Positions 17,417 to 25,297 of a DNA stretch of 62,852 bases are shown here, piece by piece. Both the position numbers and the translations under genes were made by a program. Origin of the DNA: Marinihelvus fidelis (lineage in GTDB: Bacteria > Pseudomonadota > Gammaproteobacteria > Xanthomonadales > SZUA-36). Under the pieces are notes generated by a model. It saw nothing but the letters and a program-made list of their open reading frames with translations, searched no databases and was not told the DNA's origin. The DNA lies in the NCBI RefSeq assembly GCF_008725655.1, contig NZ_VYXP01000012.1, positions 1-62,852 on the forward strand, read 5' to 3'. Within the stretch, counting starts at the first letter, position 1. Every line of letters starts with the position of its first letter.

Positions 17417-18177
17417 ACGCCCAGGCCGAGCGCTACGACGACGACGGCCACGGCATCGGCATGCTGATGCTGGGCCTGCTGCTGCTGGGTGCCGCGGCAG
17501 GCATTTTCTGGGTCTATATCGGCATGACCACGCAGGACCGCTGGCCGATCCGCTGGCTGGACGTGACCGGCGGCTTCGAGCGCGTCAGTGCCGAGCAGGT
17601 GCGCACCCGCGTGGCGCCGATGATCGAAGGCAGCTACTTCACCGTCGACATGGCCCGGGCCGAGGCCTCGGTGGAGGCGCTGCCATGGGTGGCCGACGCC
17701 CTGGTCCGCAAGCGCTGGCCCGACGGCGTGGAAGTGCAGGTGACCGAGTTCGTGCCGGTGGCCCACTGGACCGGCGGCCAGCTGCTGGCCACCGATGGCC
17801 GGCCCTTCAGCGTACCCGGCGCCGACGGCATCCAGGGCCTGCCCTGGCTGGAAGGCCCGGAAGGCAGCCTGGAAGAGGTCATCGCCGCCTGGCAGGGCAT
17901 GAACGAGCGGCTGCAGGCCGTGGGACTGGAGGCCACCCGGGTGAGCCTGGACCCGCGCGGGGCCTGGCGCCTGGAACTGAACAACGGCACCCACGTGGCG
18001 CTCGGGCGGGACGACCCGATGCCACGGCTGGATCGCCTGGTGGACGGCTGGGACGCGCTCGCGCGCGCCGGCCAGGGGACGCCGCGGGATATCGACCTGC
18101 GGTACGCCAACGGCTTCGCGGTCCGTTGGCCCGACATCGAGACCGGCGCCACGCAGGCGCTGGCGCATAACCGGTAG
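17413..18177 (+). CDS. ftsQ: Cell division protein FtsQ
   Basis: A 254-aa bitopic inner-membrane protein with a short acidic cytoplasmic tail, one transmembrane helix (about residues 16-37), a periplasmic POTRA domain (about 45-115, starting near WPIRWLDVTGGFERVSAEQV) and the FtsQ beta domain. FtsQ scaffolds FtsL and FtsB in the divisome. The conserved ALPWVADALVRKRWPDGVEV segment is present. The start is GTG 17413 in a 4-bp overlap with ddlB. It is followed after 12 bp by ftsA. Confidence 0.92.
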   Translation: MNAQAERYDDDGHGIGMLMLGLLLLGAAAGIFWVYIGMTTQDRWPIRWLDVTGGFERVSAEQVRTRVAPMIEGSYFTVDMARAEASVEALPWVADALVRKRWPDGVEVQVTEFVPVAHWTGGQLLATDGRPFSVPGADGIQGLPWLEGPEGSLEEVIAAWQGMNERLQAVGLEATRVSLDPRGAWRLELNNGTHVALGRDDPMPRLDRLVDGWDALARAGQGTPRDIDLRYANGFAVRWPDIETGATQALAHNR

Positions 18178-18189
18178 ACAGGGAGACTC

Positions 18190-19419
18190 ATGGCTAAGAA
18201 GCCGGACAAATCACTGGTGGTAGGGCTGGACATCGGTACCTCCAAGATCGTCGCCATCGTCGGCGAGATCCAGCCCGACGGCGTTGTCGAGGTGGTCGGC
18301 CTGGGCTCCTACCCCTCGCGCGGCCTGCGCCGCGGCGTGGTGGTGGACATGGCCAGCACGGAGCACGCCATCCAGCGCGCCGTGGAAGAGGCCGAGCTGA
18401 TGGCGGGCTGCGAGATCCACTCGGTGTTCGGCGGCATCAGCGGCAACCACATCCGCAGCCAGAACTCCGACGGCACCGTGGCCATCAAGGACAAGGAGGT
18501 CAGCGAGAGCGACGTCGACCGCGTGCTGGAAGCCGCCCGCGCCATCCCGCTGTCCGCCGACCAGAAGATCCTGCACGTGCTGCCGCAGGAATACGTGCTC
18601 GACAACCAGGACGGCATCCGCCAGCCCATCGGCATGGCCGGCGTGCGCCTGGAAGCGCACGTGCACGTGGTCACCGCCGCGCTGGCGGCCACGCAGAACG
18701 TCGGCAAGTGCGTGTCGCGCTGCGGCCTGACCGTGGACGAGCTGATCATCACCCCGCTGGCTTCAAGCTACTCGGCGCTGTCCGAGGACGAGAAGGAACT
18801 GGGCGTGTGCATGATCGACATCGGCGCCGGCACCACTGACATGGCGGTGTTTATCGACGGCGCCATCCGCCATACGGCCTGCATCCCGATTGCCGGCGAC
18901 CAGGTCACCAACGACATCGCGGTGGGCCTGCGCACGCCCACGCAGCATGCCGAAGACATCAAGATCAAGTACGCCTGCGCGCTGGAGCAGCTGGCCGGCC
19001 ACGACGAGACGATCCAGGTGCCCAGCGTGGGTGACCGCTCGTCCAAGCGGCTGGCGCGGCAGACCCTGGCGCAGTGGGTGGAACCGCGCTACCGCGAGCT
19101 CTACAGCCTGGTCATGGCCGAGCTGCGGCGCAGCGGTTACGAAAACATGGTCCGTTCCGGTCTCGCCCTGACCGGCGGCGGCGCCATGATGGAAGGGGCG
19201 GTGGAACTGGCCGAAGAGGTCTTCCACATGCCCGTACGCCTGGCCACGCCGCAGTACGTGACCGGGCTTTCCAACGTGGTCAGCAACCCCGTACACGCCA
19301 CCGGCGTGGGGCTGCTGATCTACGGCAGCCAGGCCGACGGCGCGCGCAGCCTGTCCGGCTCGGCACAGGGCGAATCGTGGCTGGGCCGGGTACAAAGCTG
19401 GTTCCGCGGCGAGTTCTAG
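18190..19419 (+). CDS. ftsA: Cell division protein FtsA
   Basis: A 409-aa actin-like ATPase that tethers FtsZ to the membrane. The actin-fold phosphate loop [16 protein letters not shown] is at the N-terminus, the second phosphate motif [15 protein letters not shown] in the middle and [11 protein letters not shown] near the C-terminus. The last residues ([14 protein letters not shown]) form the expected amphipathic membrane-targeting helix. GGGAG stands 5 nt before the ATG. A 52-bp gap separates it from ftsZ. Confidence 0.95.
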   Translation: MAKKPDKSLVVGLDIGTSKIVAIVGEIQPDGVVEVVGLGSYPSRGLRRGVVVDMASTEHAIQRAVEEAELMAGCEIHSVFGGISGNHIRSQNSDGTVAIKDKEVSESDVDRVLEAARAIPLSADQKILHVLPQEYVLDNQDGIRQPIGMAGVRLEAHVHVVTAALAATQNVGKCVSRCGLTVDELIITPLASSYSALSEDEKELGVCMIDIGAGTTDMAVFIDGAIRHTACIPIAGDQVTNDIAVGLRTPTQHAEDIKIKYACALEQLAGHDETIQVPSVGDRSSKRLARQTLAQWVEPRYRELYSLVMAELRRSGYENMVRSGLALTGGGAMMEGAVELAEEVFHMPVRLATPQYVTGLSNVVSNPVHATGVGLLIYGSQADGARSLSGSAQGESWLGRVQSWFRGEF

Positions 19420-19471
19420 GCAAGACCAAACCCAACACAACTATCAACGGCGAGCGAGAGAGGAAAAGACA

Positions 19472-20719
19472 ATGTTTGAACTGGTGGAAAACTACATGCC
19501 AAACGCCAAGATCAAGGTGATCGGCGTAGGCGGGGGCGGCGGCAACGCCGTGCAACAGATGATCGACGCCAACATCGAGGGCGTGGACTTCATCGCGGCC
19601 AACACCGACGCCCAGGCGCTGAAGGCCTTCAAGGGCAACTCGGCGCTGCAGCTGGGCTCCACGGTCACCAAGGGCCTGGGCGCCGGCGCCAACCCGGAAG
19701 TCGGCCGCCAGGCGGCCCTGGAAGACCGTGACCGCATCATGGAGATCCTGGATGGCGCCGACATGGTGTTCATCACCGCCGGCATGGGCGGCGGCACCGG
19801 CACCGGCGCGGCCCCGGTGATTGCCGAGTGCTCCAAGGAGCTGGGCATCCTGACCGTGGCCGTGGTCACCAAGCCCTTTGGCTTTGAGCAGAAGCGCCGC
19901 ATGTCGATTGCCGAGCAGGGCATCGAGGAACTGCAGCGCCAGGTGGACTCGTTGATCACCATCCCGAACTCCAAGCTGCTGCAGGTGATGGGCGACGACG
20001 CCCTGCTGCTGAACTGCTTCAAGGTGGCCAACGACGTGCTCCACGGCGCCGTGCAGGGCATCGCCGAGCTGATCACCCGCCAGGGCCTGATCAACGTCGA
20101 CTTTGCCGACGTGCGCACCGTCATGTCCGAAATGGGCACCGCGGTCATGGGCGCCGGCCGCGCCAGCGGTGAAGACCGCGCCCTGCAGGCCGTGCATGAG
20201 GCCGTCGGCAACCCGCTGTTGGAAGACATCGATCTGTCCGGCGCCCGCGGCGTGCTGGTCAACATCACCGCCGGCATGAACCTGCACATGAAGGAGTTCG
20301 ACGAGGTCAACACGCAGATCACGGATCTCGCCTCCGACGACGCCACCGTGGTGGTGGGCGCCGTCATCGACCCGGACATTGGCGACGAACTGCGTGTGAC
20401 CGTGGTCGCCACCGGCCTGGGCGAGGAAGTACAGCGCGACCGCGGCAAGAGCCGGGGCCAGCGCCCTTTCGAGGTGGTTCGTAACGGCACCACCGGCCAG
20501 GCCGAGCCCATCGCCGACTGGAATGACAGCCCGGCCGACAACGGCCACGCCGAAACCAACCGCGCCGACAGCGGTCACAGCGACCACGGCCGCACCGACC
20601 ACCGCGCCGCTCACGGCAACCGCGACCACGCGGTGCCTGAATCAGGCGCGCTGTTCGAGTCGCCGAAGGACCTGGAGTACCTGAATATCCCGGCCTTCCT
20701 CCGCAAGCAGGCGGACTAG
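19472..20719 (+). CDS. ftsZ: Cell division GTPase FtsZ
   Basis: A 415-aa tubulin homologue that assembles the Z-ring. The tubulin signature GGGTGTG is at residues 106-112, preceded by [16 protein letters not shown]; the T7 loop region [11 protein letters not shown] is present, and the conserved C-terminal peptide [14 protein letters not shown], which binds FtsA and ZipA, is intact. The variable linker (about residues 330-395) is unusually rich in histidine and aspartate ([20 protein letters not shown]). It is the last gene of the tightly packed dcw run; a repeat-rich spacer follows. Confidence 0.97.
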   Translation: MFELVENYMPNAKIKVIGVGGGGGNAVQQMIDANIEGVDFIAANTDAQALKAFKGNSALQLGSTVTKGLGAGANPEVGRQAALEDRDRIMEILDGADMVFITAGMGGGTGTGAAPVIAECSKELGILTVAVVTKPFGFEQKRRMSIAEQGIEELQRQVDSLITIPNSKLLQVMGDDALLLNCFKVANDVLHGAVQGIAELITRQGLINVDFADVRTVMSEMGTAVMGAGRASGEDRALQAVHEAVGNPLLEDIDLSGARGVLVNITAGMNLHMKEFDEVNTQITDLASDDATVVVGAVIDPDIGDELRVTVVATGLGEEVQRDRGKSRGQRPFEVVRNGTTGQAEPIADWNDSPADNGHAETNRADSGHSDHGRTDHRAAHGNRDHAVPESGALFESPKDLEYLNIPAFLRKQAD

Positions 20720-20723
20720 GTGG

Positions 20724-21096
20724 GTGACGCGTAACGCGTCACGGTGACGGGTAACGCGTGACGCGTAACGCGACGGTCGCTGGGAGGTCGCGCGTTGCTG
20801 TGGCGTTTACGTCGCATTGGTGTGACGTTGGATGTGTTGTTGGGAGGGCTCGTGGGGCGATTCTCGCCGTGTCGCCCCACGGGCTTGGTGACGGGTAACG
20901 CGTTACCGTGACGCGTGACGCGTGACGCGTAACGCGGAGTGGACTGGGAGGAAGCACGATGATCGAAACGAAGAACGTGTTGGGAGGCCGTAATGGCCGC
21001 GATCGTCCTGGCGCCGCCACAATCCGCGATGTTTTAAGTCACGCGTCACGCGTCACGCGTAACGCGTCACCCAAGCCGCGTAACGCGTCACCGTTA
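20724..21096. repeat. ACGCGT-rich short repeat clusters in the ftsZ-lpxC spacer
   Basis: The 486-bp spacer between ftsZ and lpxC holds three clusters of GTGACGCGTAACGC-type repeats, at about 20724-20772, 20888-20937 and 21040-21096. The hexamer ACGCGT occurs about 13 times. The first two clusters read mainly GTGACGCGTAACGCG and the third mainly in the inverted sense (GTCACGCGTCACGCG), so clusters could pair with one another. No coding sequence is supported here. Confidence 0.8.
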
Positions 21097-21146
21097 ACAT
21101 GTTGTTAAACAACAACAAACGTGTTGTAAATGTGTCAGAAACCGCT

Positions 21147-21174
21147 TTGGAGGGCGCTCTCGCTGTGTTAGAAT
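21147..21174 (+). promoter_or_regulatory. Possible sigma-70 promoter of lpxC
   Basis: TTGGAG at 21147-21152 and TAGAAT at 21169-21174 are separated by 16 bp, about 31 bp before the lpxC ATG. They are reasonable -35 and -10 matches in an otherwise repeat-filled spacer. The assignment is by eye only. Confidence 0.45.
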
Positions 21175-21205
21175 CCGCGCCATCCTCGCACTTGAGGCGT
21201 TCAAA

Positions 21206-22120
21206 ATGATAAAACAGCGCACCCTCAAGAACGTTATCCGCGCCACCGGCGTGGGTATCCATACCGGTGAAAAAGTGTTCATGACGCTGCGTCCAGCGGC
21301 GGTGAACACCGGCATCGTGTTCCGCCGGGTCGATCTCGACCCCGTGGCGGAGCTGCATGGCAACGCCCACAACGTGGGTGATACCAGCATGTCGACGGCA
21401 CTGGTGGTGGATGGCGTTCGGGTTGGTACGGTCGAGCACCTGCTGTCGGCACTGGCTGGCATGGGTATCGACAACTGCTACGTGGATGTCAGCGCGTCCG
21501 AGATTCCGATCATGGACGGCTCCGCGGGCCCGTTCGTGTTCCTGATCCAGTCCGCTGGTATCGAGGAGCAGTCCGCGCCCAAGCGTTTCATCCGCGTGCT
21601 CGAGCCCGTGGAGATCCGCAAGGACGACAAGTGGGCGCGCTTCGAGCCGTACGAGGGCTTCAAGGTCTCGTTCAAGATCGAATTCAACCACCCGGCCTTT
21701 GCGTCGCACCATTCCTTCGCCTCGATCGACTTTTCCACCCAGTCGTTCCTGAAGGAAATTGCCCGCGCGCGCACCTTCGGCTTCGTCAAGGACCTGGAAA
21801 TGCTGCGCGAGCGCAACCTGGTGCTGGGCGGCAGCCTGGATAACGCCGTGGTGCTGGACGACTACCGCGTGCTGAACCAGGACGGGCTTCGTTACGAGGA
21901 CGAGTTCGTCAAGCACAAGATGCTGGACGCCATTGGTGACCTGTACCTGCTGGGCCACAGCCTGATCGGCGCGTATTCCGGCTACAAGTCCGGCCACGAG
22001 CTGAACAATCTGCTGCTGCGCAAGATGCTGGAAAACCCGGAGACCTTCGAGGAAGTCACTTTCGAGGAACCCGAAGGCGCGCCCATTTCCTACGCCAACC
22101 CGGCGGCGCTGGCGATCTGA
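21206..22120 (+). CDS. lpxC: UDP-3-O-acyl-N-acetylglucosamine deacetylase LpxC
   Basis: A 304-aa zinc amidase that performs the committed step of lipid A synthesis. Zinc ligands correspond to His78 (in [11 protein letters not shown]), His237 and Asp241 (in [15 protein letters not shown]), each one less than in E. coli. The GIHTGEKV start, [18 protein letters not shown] and the [23 protein letters not shown] segment match the family. GAGG lies 8 nt before ATG 21206. A strong terminator follows 20 bp after the stop. Confidence 0.96.
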   Translation: MIKQRTLKNVIRATGVGIHTGEKVFMTLRPAAVNTGIVFRRVDLDPVAELHGNAHNVGDTSMSTALVVDGVRVGTVEHLLSALAGMGIDNCYVDVSASEIPIMDGSAGPFVFLIQSAGIEEQSAPKRFIRVLEPVEIRKDDKWARFEPYEGFKVSFKIEFNHPAFASHHSFASIDFSTQSFLKEIARARTFGFVKDLEMLRERNLVLGGSLDNAVVLDDYRVLNQDGLRYEDEFVKHKMLDAIGDLYLLGHSLIGAYSGYKSGHELNNLLLRKMLENPETFEEVTFEEPEGAPISYANPAALAI

Positions 22121-22140
22121 GCCCGGCGTATCCGAAACGC

Positions 22141-22170
22141 AAAAAGCCCGGGCCTGGCCCGGGCTTTTTT
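22141..22170 (+). terminator. Rho-independent terminator after lpxC
   Basis: A perfect GC-rich hairpin (arms GCCCGGGCC and GGCCCGGGC around a very short loop) is preceded by A5 and followed by T6, 20 bp after the lpxC stop. The flanking A and T runs could let it act in both directions, also ending the minus-strand gene at 22208. Confidence 0.92.
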
Positions 22171-22207
22171 GTGTCCGCCGGCTGCTTTACAGCGGCACTA
22201 CCGCGGA

Positions 22208-23062
22208 TCAGTCGCAGTCGACCTCGATGGACGAGGCAGAATCATTGCCGATACGCGAGTTGCGCATGTTCGACTGGTCACTGCTGAGGTCCTCGGAGCG
22301 GCCCCGGAAGCGCGAGTCGGTGTACAGCGTCACCCGGCAGTTGTACGGCACACGGATGGACGACAGTTCGTCGTCGCCCAGGCGGGTGTCACCCAGGTGG
22401 GACTCGTCGCGGTAAAGGGTCAGGGATTCGCCGTGGTAGTCCTTGTCGCGGTACAGGGTCACGCCATCACCACGTCCGCCATGGCTGCTGCCGTGGCTGC
22501 CGTGAGACGAGCTGTCGCGTTCGCAGTCATAGGGCAGGGTGTCGGTCACCGAGTCGTAGCGGCCGTTGAGCGTAACGATCGTCACGCATTCGCGCTCGCG
22601 ATCGTTCCACCAGTTGGACCAGATGCGGCTGCCGTCGCGGGAAGAATTGACAAACTCCCAGCCATTGTCTTCGAGTTCACGTTCGCCGCTGGAAGCACGC
22701 ATGCCTTCCACCGAATCGACGTTAAAGTACCGGCTGGAGCCGTGAGAGCTGCTGGAGTGGTGGCTGGACGATGACGATGAGCCGCCACACATCGATTCGG
22801 GCTGGTCAAAGATGGATTTGACCCGGCCGTCCTCTACTGACACGACCACGCATTGCTCATCCCGGTCATTCCACCAGTAGCCCATGGCGGTGTCCTTGAT
22901 CTTGATCGTCTTGTGGTGCTCAAAACCCCGGTCTTCCAGTTCCTGCTCGGCACCGCTGGCACGGTCGCCTACCAGGTCATTCAGGTAACTGTTGGCCATC
23001 GTAGTGGCGGAAAACGTGGCCGCCAGGACCACGGCAAAAGGTAAAGTGCATTTCGGAGCCAT
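22208..23062 (-). CDS. Secreted protein with duplicated WWN-Cys modules and a beta/gamma-crystallin-like domain
   Basis: A 284-aa protein with a Sec signal peptide (about residues 1-23). Two similar modules of about 65 residues follow (about 25-92 and 112-182); each contains a GxxELED segment, a WWNDR motif, a single Cys-Val pair and a closing cysteine. They are separated by Ser/His-rich linkers. The C-terminal 85 residues carry two crystallin-type Greek-key motifs (VTLYRDKDYHGESLTL and VTLYTDSRFRGRSEDL), typical of Ca-binding beta/gamma-crystallins. GAGGAG stands before the ATG. Specific function is unknown; a calcium-responsive envelope or secreted stability factor is possible. It stands alone between two terminator-like boundaries. 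Confidence 0.7.
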   Translation of the reverse strand: MAPKCTLPFAVVLAATFSATTMANSYLNDLVGDRASGAEQELEDRGFEHHKTIKIKDTAMGYWWNDRDEQCVVVSVEDGRVKSIFDQPESMCGGSSSSSSHHSSSSHGSSRYFNVDSVEGMRASSGERELEDNGWEFVNSSRDGSRIWSNWWNDRERECVTIVTLNGRYDSVTDTLPYDCERDSSSHGSHGSSHGGRGDGVTLYRDKDYHGESLTLYRDESHLGDTRLGDDELSSIRVPYNCRVTLYTDSRFRGRSEDLSSDQSNMRNSRIGNDSASSIEVDCD

Positions 23063-23142
23063 GAGTTCTCCTCGTTGTGTGGTCAGGTTGAGTGAATGGG
23101 GTGAGCTCGTATTTCTACCATATACCCGTTAAAACGGCATGA

Positions 23143-23244
23143 CTACCAGATACTAACCCGCTCGGCCGGCGCGGGTGCCTGGCTTTCCGGGCCGCAGGCG
23201 GTGAGCAGTAGCAGGAGAGTCGGGAGCGCGTATCGTGCATTCAT
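23143..23244 (-). CDS. Very small predicted lipoprotein (33 aa)
   Basis: A short minus-strand frame encodes MNARYALPTLLLLLTACG followed by about 15 residues rich in Pro, Ala and Glu. This is a compact signal sequence with a good lipobox (LTAC, Cys17), resembling entericidin-type small lipoproteins. A ribosome binding site GGAG lies 7 nt before the ATG. The mature peptide would be about 17 residues. It sits alone between the CPBP-family gene and the crystallin-like gene, both on the same strand. The call rests on the signal pattern and ribosome binding site; no family assignment is possible. Confidence 0.5.
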   Translation of the reverse strand: MNARYALPTLLLLLTACGPESQAPAPAERVSIW

Positions 23245-23287
23245 TTGGAATCTCCAATATTGAAAGTTGTGTGGGTGACGGGAGTAT

Positions 23288-24037
23288 TCAGCCGCCACCG
23301 GCGGCGGCCATGCCGCCCATCACCATGGCAAAGGTGAACATGGTCCAGTCGTTCAGAATGTGGGCGATGGTCGATGCCCAGATGCTCTTGGTGACCATGT
23401 AAGCCAGGGTCAGCACCAGCCGCACCGGGCCGATCAGCAGCAGCGCCTGGACAACATTCCAGTCGTAGGTGGGCAGGTGGATAGCGCCGAACAGTACGGC
23501 CGAGCCCACCCAGGCGATGATCACCGCGGCGGTGCGCGACAGGCTAAGGTGCTGGACGCCCAGCCACAGCAGGAACAGGAACGGCAGCAGGGTGATGACT
23601 TCCTCGCCGAACAGCTGCAGGCCGGTGGTCAGGTAGAACATCGCCGGGCCGCCCGGAATCTCGCCCCCAGCGAGATCGCCGACGACGGGGTTGGCGGCCA
23701 GGTCCAGCACCCTGATGGCGACGGAGCCGATCACCGCCGTGAACGCCAGGTTGATGACGCCGAACAGCAGGCCCCACCACAGGTAGCTGGCTTTCCAGCC
23801 GTTGAACAGCGCGCGCCAGCACGTGCCGGCGCGCCAGGCGAGGGCAGCCAGGGGAATGACGCTGAAGAGAATGGCCCGCAGCAGGCCGTACAGGCTTGGC
23901 GGCACGCCGGCCAGCGTGGGCGGTGCCAGCGCCAGTACTGCGAACCCGGCGGCCAGCGCCACCAGGATGATCAGCCAGTCCAGCCCGCCCAGAGGCGAGG
24001 ACTGTTTGTCGTACCAGGGGTAATCGCGTTTCGACAT
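23288..24037 (-). CDS. CPBP-family (CAAX/Abi) intramembrane protease-like protein
   Basis: A 249-aa polytopic membrane protein with about seven transmembrane segments. The CPBP signature motifs are visible: motif 1 Glu-Glu in QLFGEEVITLLPFLFLLW, motif 2 in GAIHLPTYDW with a conserved His, and motif 3 in STIAHILNDW with His and Asn. These residues form the glutamate-based active site of Rce1-like proteases; bacterial members act in immunity to bacteriocins or in membrane-protein processing, and the substrate here is unknown. The arginine usually found in the EExxxR motif is replaced (EEVITLL), so activity is uncertain. It is a single gene on the minus strand. Confidence 0.75.
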   Translation of the reverse strand: MSKRDYPWYDKQSSPLGGLDWLIILVALAAGFAVLALAPPTLAGVPPSLYGLLRAILFSVIPLAALAWRAGTCWRALFNGWKASYLWWGLLFGVINLAFTAVIGSVAIRVLDLAANPVVGDLAGGEIPGGPAMFYLTTGLQLFGEEVITLLPFLFLLWLGVQHLSLSRTAAVIIAWVGSAVLFGAIHLPTYDWNVVQALLLIGPVRLVLTLAYMVTKSIWASTIAHILNDWTMFTFAMVMGGMAAAGGG

Positions 24038-24134
24038 GACGAGCGCTACCGATTCATTGATACCTGAACGTGGCTCCCAGTCTAGTCCATTACCCGGCCG
24101 CCATAGTGGGAAAAGGCCGCGAAGACCCGGGTGA

Positions 24135-24473
24135 TTACCTGCCGCCCGGCAGGTCCGGAGTGATCAGCACTTCAAGCGCGGCAACACCGGTAACACCGTG
24201 ATCGCGCAGCTGTTCGAGCAGGCCGGGACCCTCCATGCGCAACCGCGTGGCGATGGCCGCCACCGGCGTGCACAGGATCAGCTTGCCGTCACGCACATTG
24301 GCCACGCGCACATGCGGCGCCAGGCTGGGTGGCAGTAAATCACGCACGACGGCGTCCACGCGCGCCAGCGCTTCGGCGCGCTGCAGCAGGCCGGCCAGGC
24401 CGGAGCCGGGTTTGGCCATCAGTTCGGCCACCGGGCGGGCCAGGCGTTTTTCTTTCCAGGCGGGAGGGGGCAT
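24135..24473 (-). CDS. dciA: DciA (DUF721) family protein, predicted DnaB helicase operator
   Basis: A 112-aa DUF721 protein. Its core pattern (LLPPSLAPHVRVANVRDGKLILCTPVAA, then ATRLRMEGPGLLEQLRDHG) matches the KH-like domain of DciA, which in Pseudomonas and Vibrio interacts with the replicative helicase DnaB in species lacking DnaC. In pseudomonads dciA lies between lpxC and secA, exactly as here. It is preceded 18 bp upstream by the RHH antitoxin-like gene on the same strand and may be co-transcribed with that pair. Confidence 0.8.
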   Translation of the reverse strand: MPPPAWKEKRLARPVAELMAKPGSGLAGLLQRAEALARVDAVVRDLLPPSLAPHVRVANVRDGKLILCTPVAAIATRLRMEGPGLLEQLRDHGVTGVAALEVLITPDLPGGR

Positions 24474-24491
24474 GGTCAGCGACGTGAGTGA

Positions 24492-24722
24492 CTACCGTGC
24501 CGGGTTCTCAAAGGCTTCATCCAGCTGGCGCAAGGCATCCAGGCCCTGCTCTACAGAGCCACGCGAGGCCAGCGCGCGGAACCGGGTTTCGACATCGAAC
24601 TCGACGATGGCGCGTGTTGACAGCTCCTCCATCAATTTATTGACACTGATACGCCTGCGTTTGGCCAGTGCTTTGAGCCTGCGGTGCTGTTCGTCCGGTA
24701 ACCTGACAGTCAAGGTACCCAT
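24492..24722 (-). CDS. Ribbon-helix-helix antitoxin-like protein
   Basis: A 76-aa protein whose N-terminus (TLTVRLPDEQHRRLKALAKRRR followed by SVNKLMEEL) is a canonical ribbon-helix-helix DNA-binding fold: a short beta strand, then two helices. The C-terminal tail FRALASRGSVEQGLDALRQLDEAF resembles toxin-wrapping tails of antitoxins. Its ribosome binding site (GGAGG) lies inside the 3' end of the upstream PIN gene, which ends 1 bp away. The pair is therefore toxin-first, the reverse of the usual order. Confidence 0.75.
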   Translation of the reverse strand: MGTLTVRLPDEQHRRLKALAKRRRISVNKLMEELSTRAIVEFDVETRFRALASRGSVEQGLDALRQLDEAFENPAR

Positions 24723-24723
24723 G

Positions 24724-25149
24724 TCATGTTTCCTCCAGTAACTGGGCCGGTGTTACGACCCTGATCGATGGAAAGTTTAATTGCGAAGACTGAAAGTCCT
24801 TCAGGTTATGGGTGACGATGTAATCGGCATTCCCCGCGGCGGCGAGTTCCAGTACATGGTTATCGGACTCATCGCGAAGGTTCGGCCTCCATAGGAAATA
24901 AACTGACACCCACTCGCTGACAGACATCATGGTAGCGATCAGTTGTTCAATCACGGCTCGGTCAACAGGGCACTGCCTGGTGATCCCGGGGCGGGATATG
25001 ACATCCTCATATTCAAGGAACAGTGTATTGCCCATGAGCAGCTTTATCGCACCCTGTATGCAGCGTCGTAACACCTCACGACTCGCGCCATCGGGACTGA
25101 TGAGTGCGGCAACAAGTACATTGGTGTCGATGACGACTCGCTTCATCAT
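24724..25149 (-). CDS. PIN-domain toxin-like protein (TIGR00305-type family)
   Basis: A 141-aa PIN-domain protein, a probable metal-dependent ribonuclease. The first acidic residue is in KRVVIDTNVLVAALISPDGASREVLRRC, and the later acidic positions are in RDESDNHVLELAAAGNADYIVTHNLKDF. Such proteins are toxins of VapBC-like modules or stand-alone nucleases. Start choice: ATG ATG occurs at 25149 and 25146, with GAGGG just upstream favouring the second; ATG-independent extension to 25212 is unlikely. A 10-bp palindrome GCATATATGC (25163-25172) directly upstream could be the operator. It is divergent from secA. Confidence 0.8.
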   Translation of the reverse strand: MMKRVVIDTNVLVAALISPDGASREVLRRCIQGAIKLLMGNTLFLEYEDVISRPGITRQCPVDRAVIEQLIATMMSVSEWVSVYFLWRPNLRDESDNHVLELAAAGNADYIVTHNLKDFQSSQLNFPSIRVVTPAQLLEET

Positions 25150-25297
25150 GCCCTCGATGATTGCATATATGCTGTCATGTGGCAATCGTGATGGTCGTGG
25201 ACACTGGGTCATGCTCCAGGCGCTATGCTAGCCTTGCATCCGCGCCGCCCAGCCCCCACTTCGTACCCGGGACTCATCTTATAAAGACGCACAGAAC

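Noticed and set aside
20724..21096. CRISPR array in the ftsZ-lpxC spacer
   Set aside because: The repeats are short, overlapping and without regular unique spacers, and no cas genes are present.
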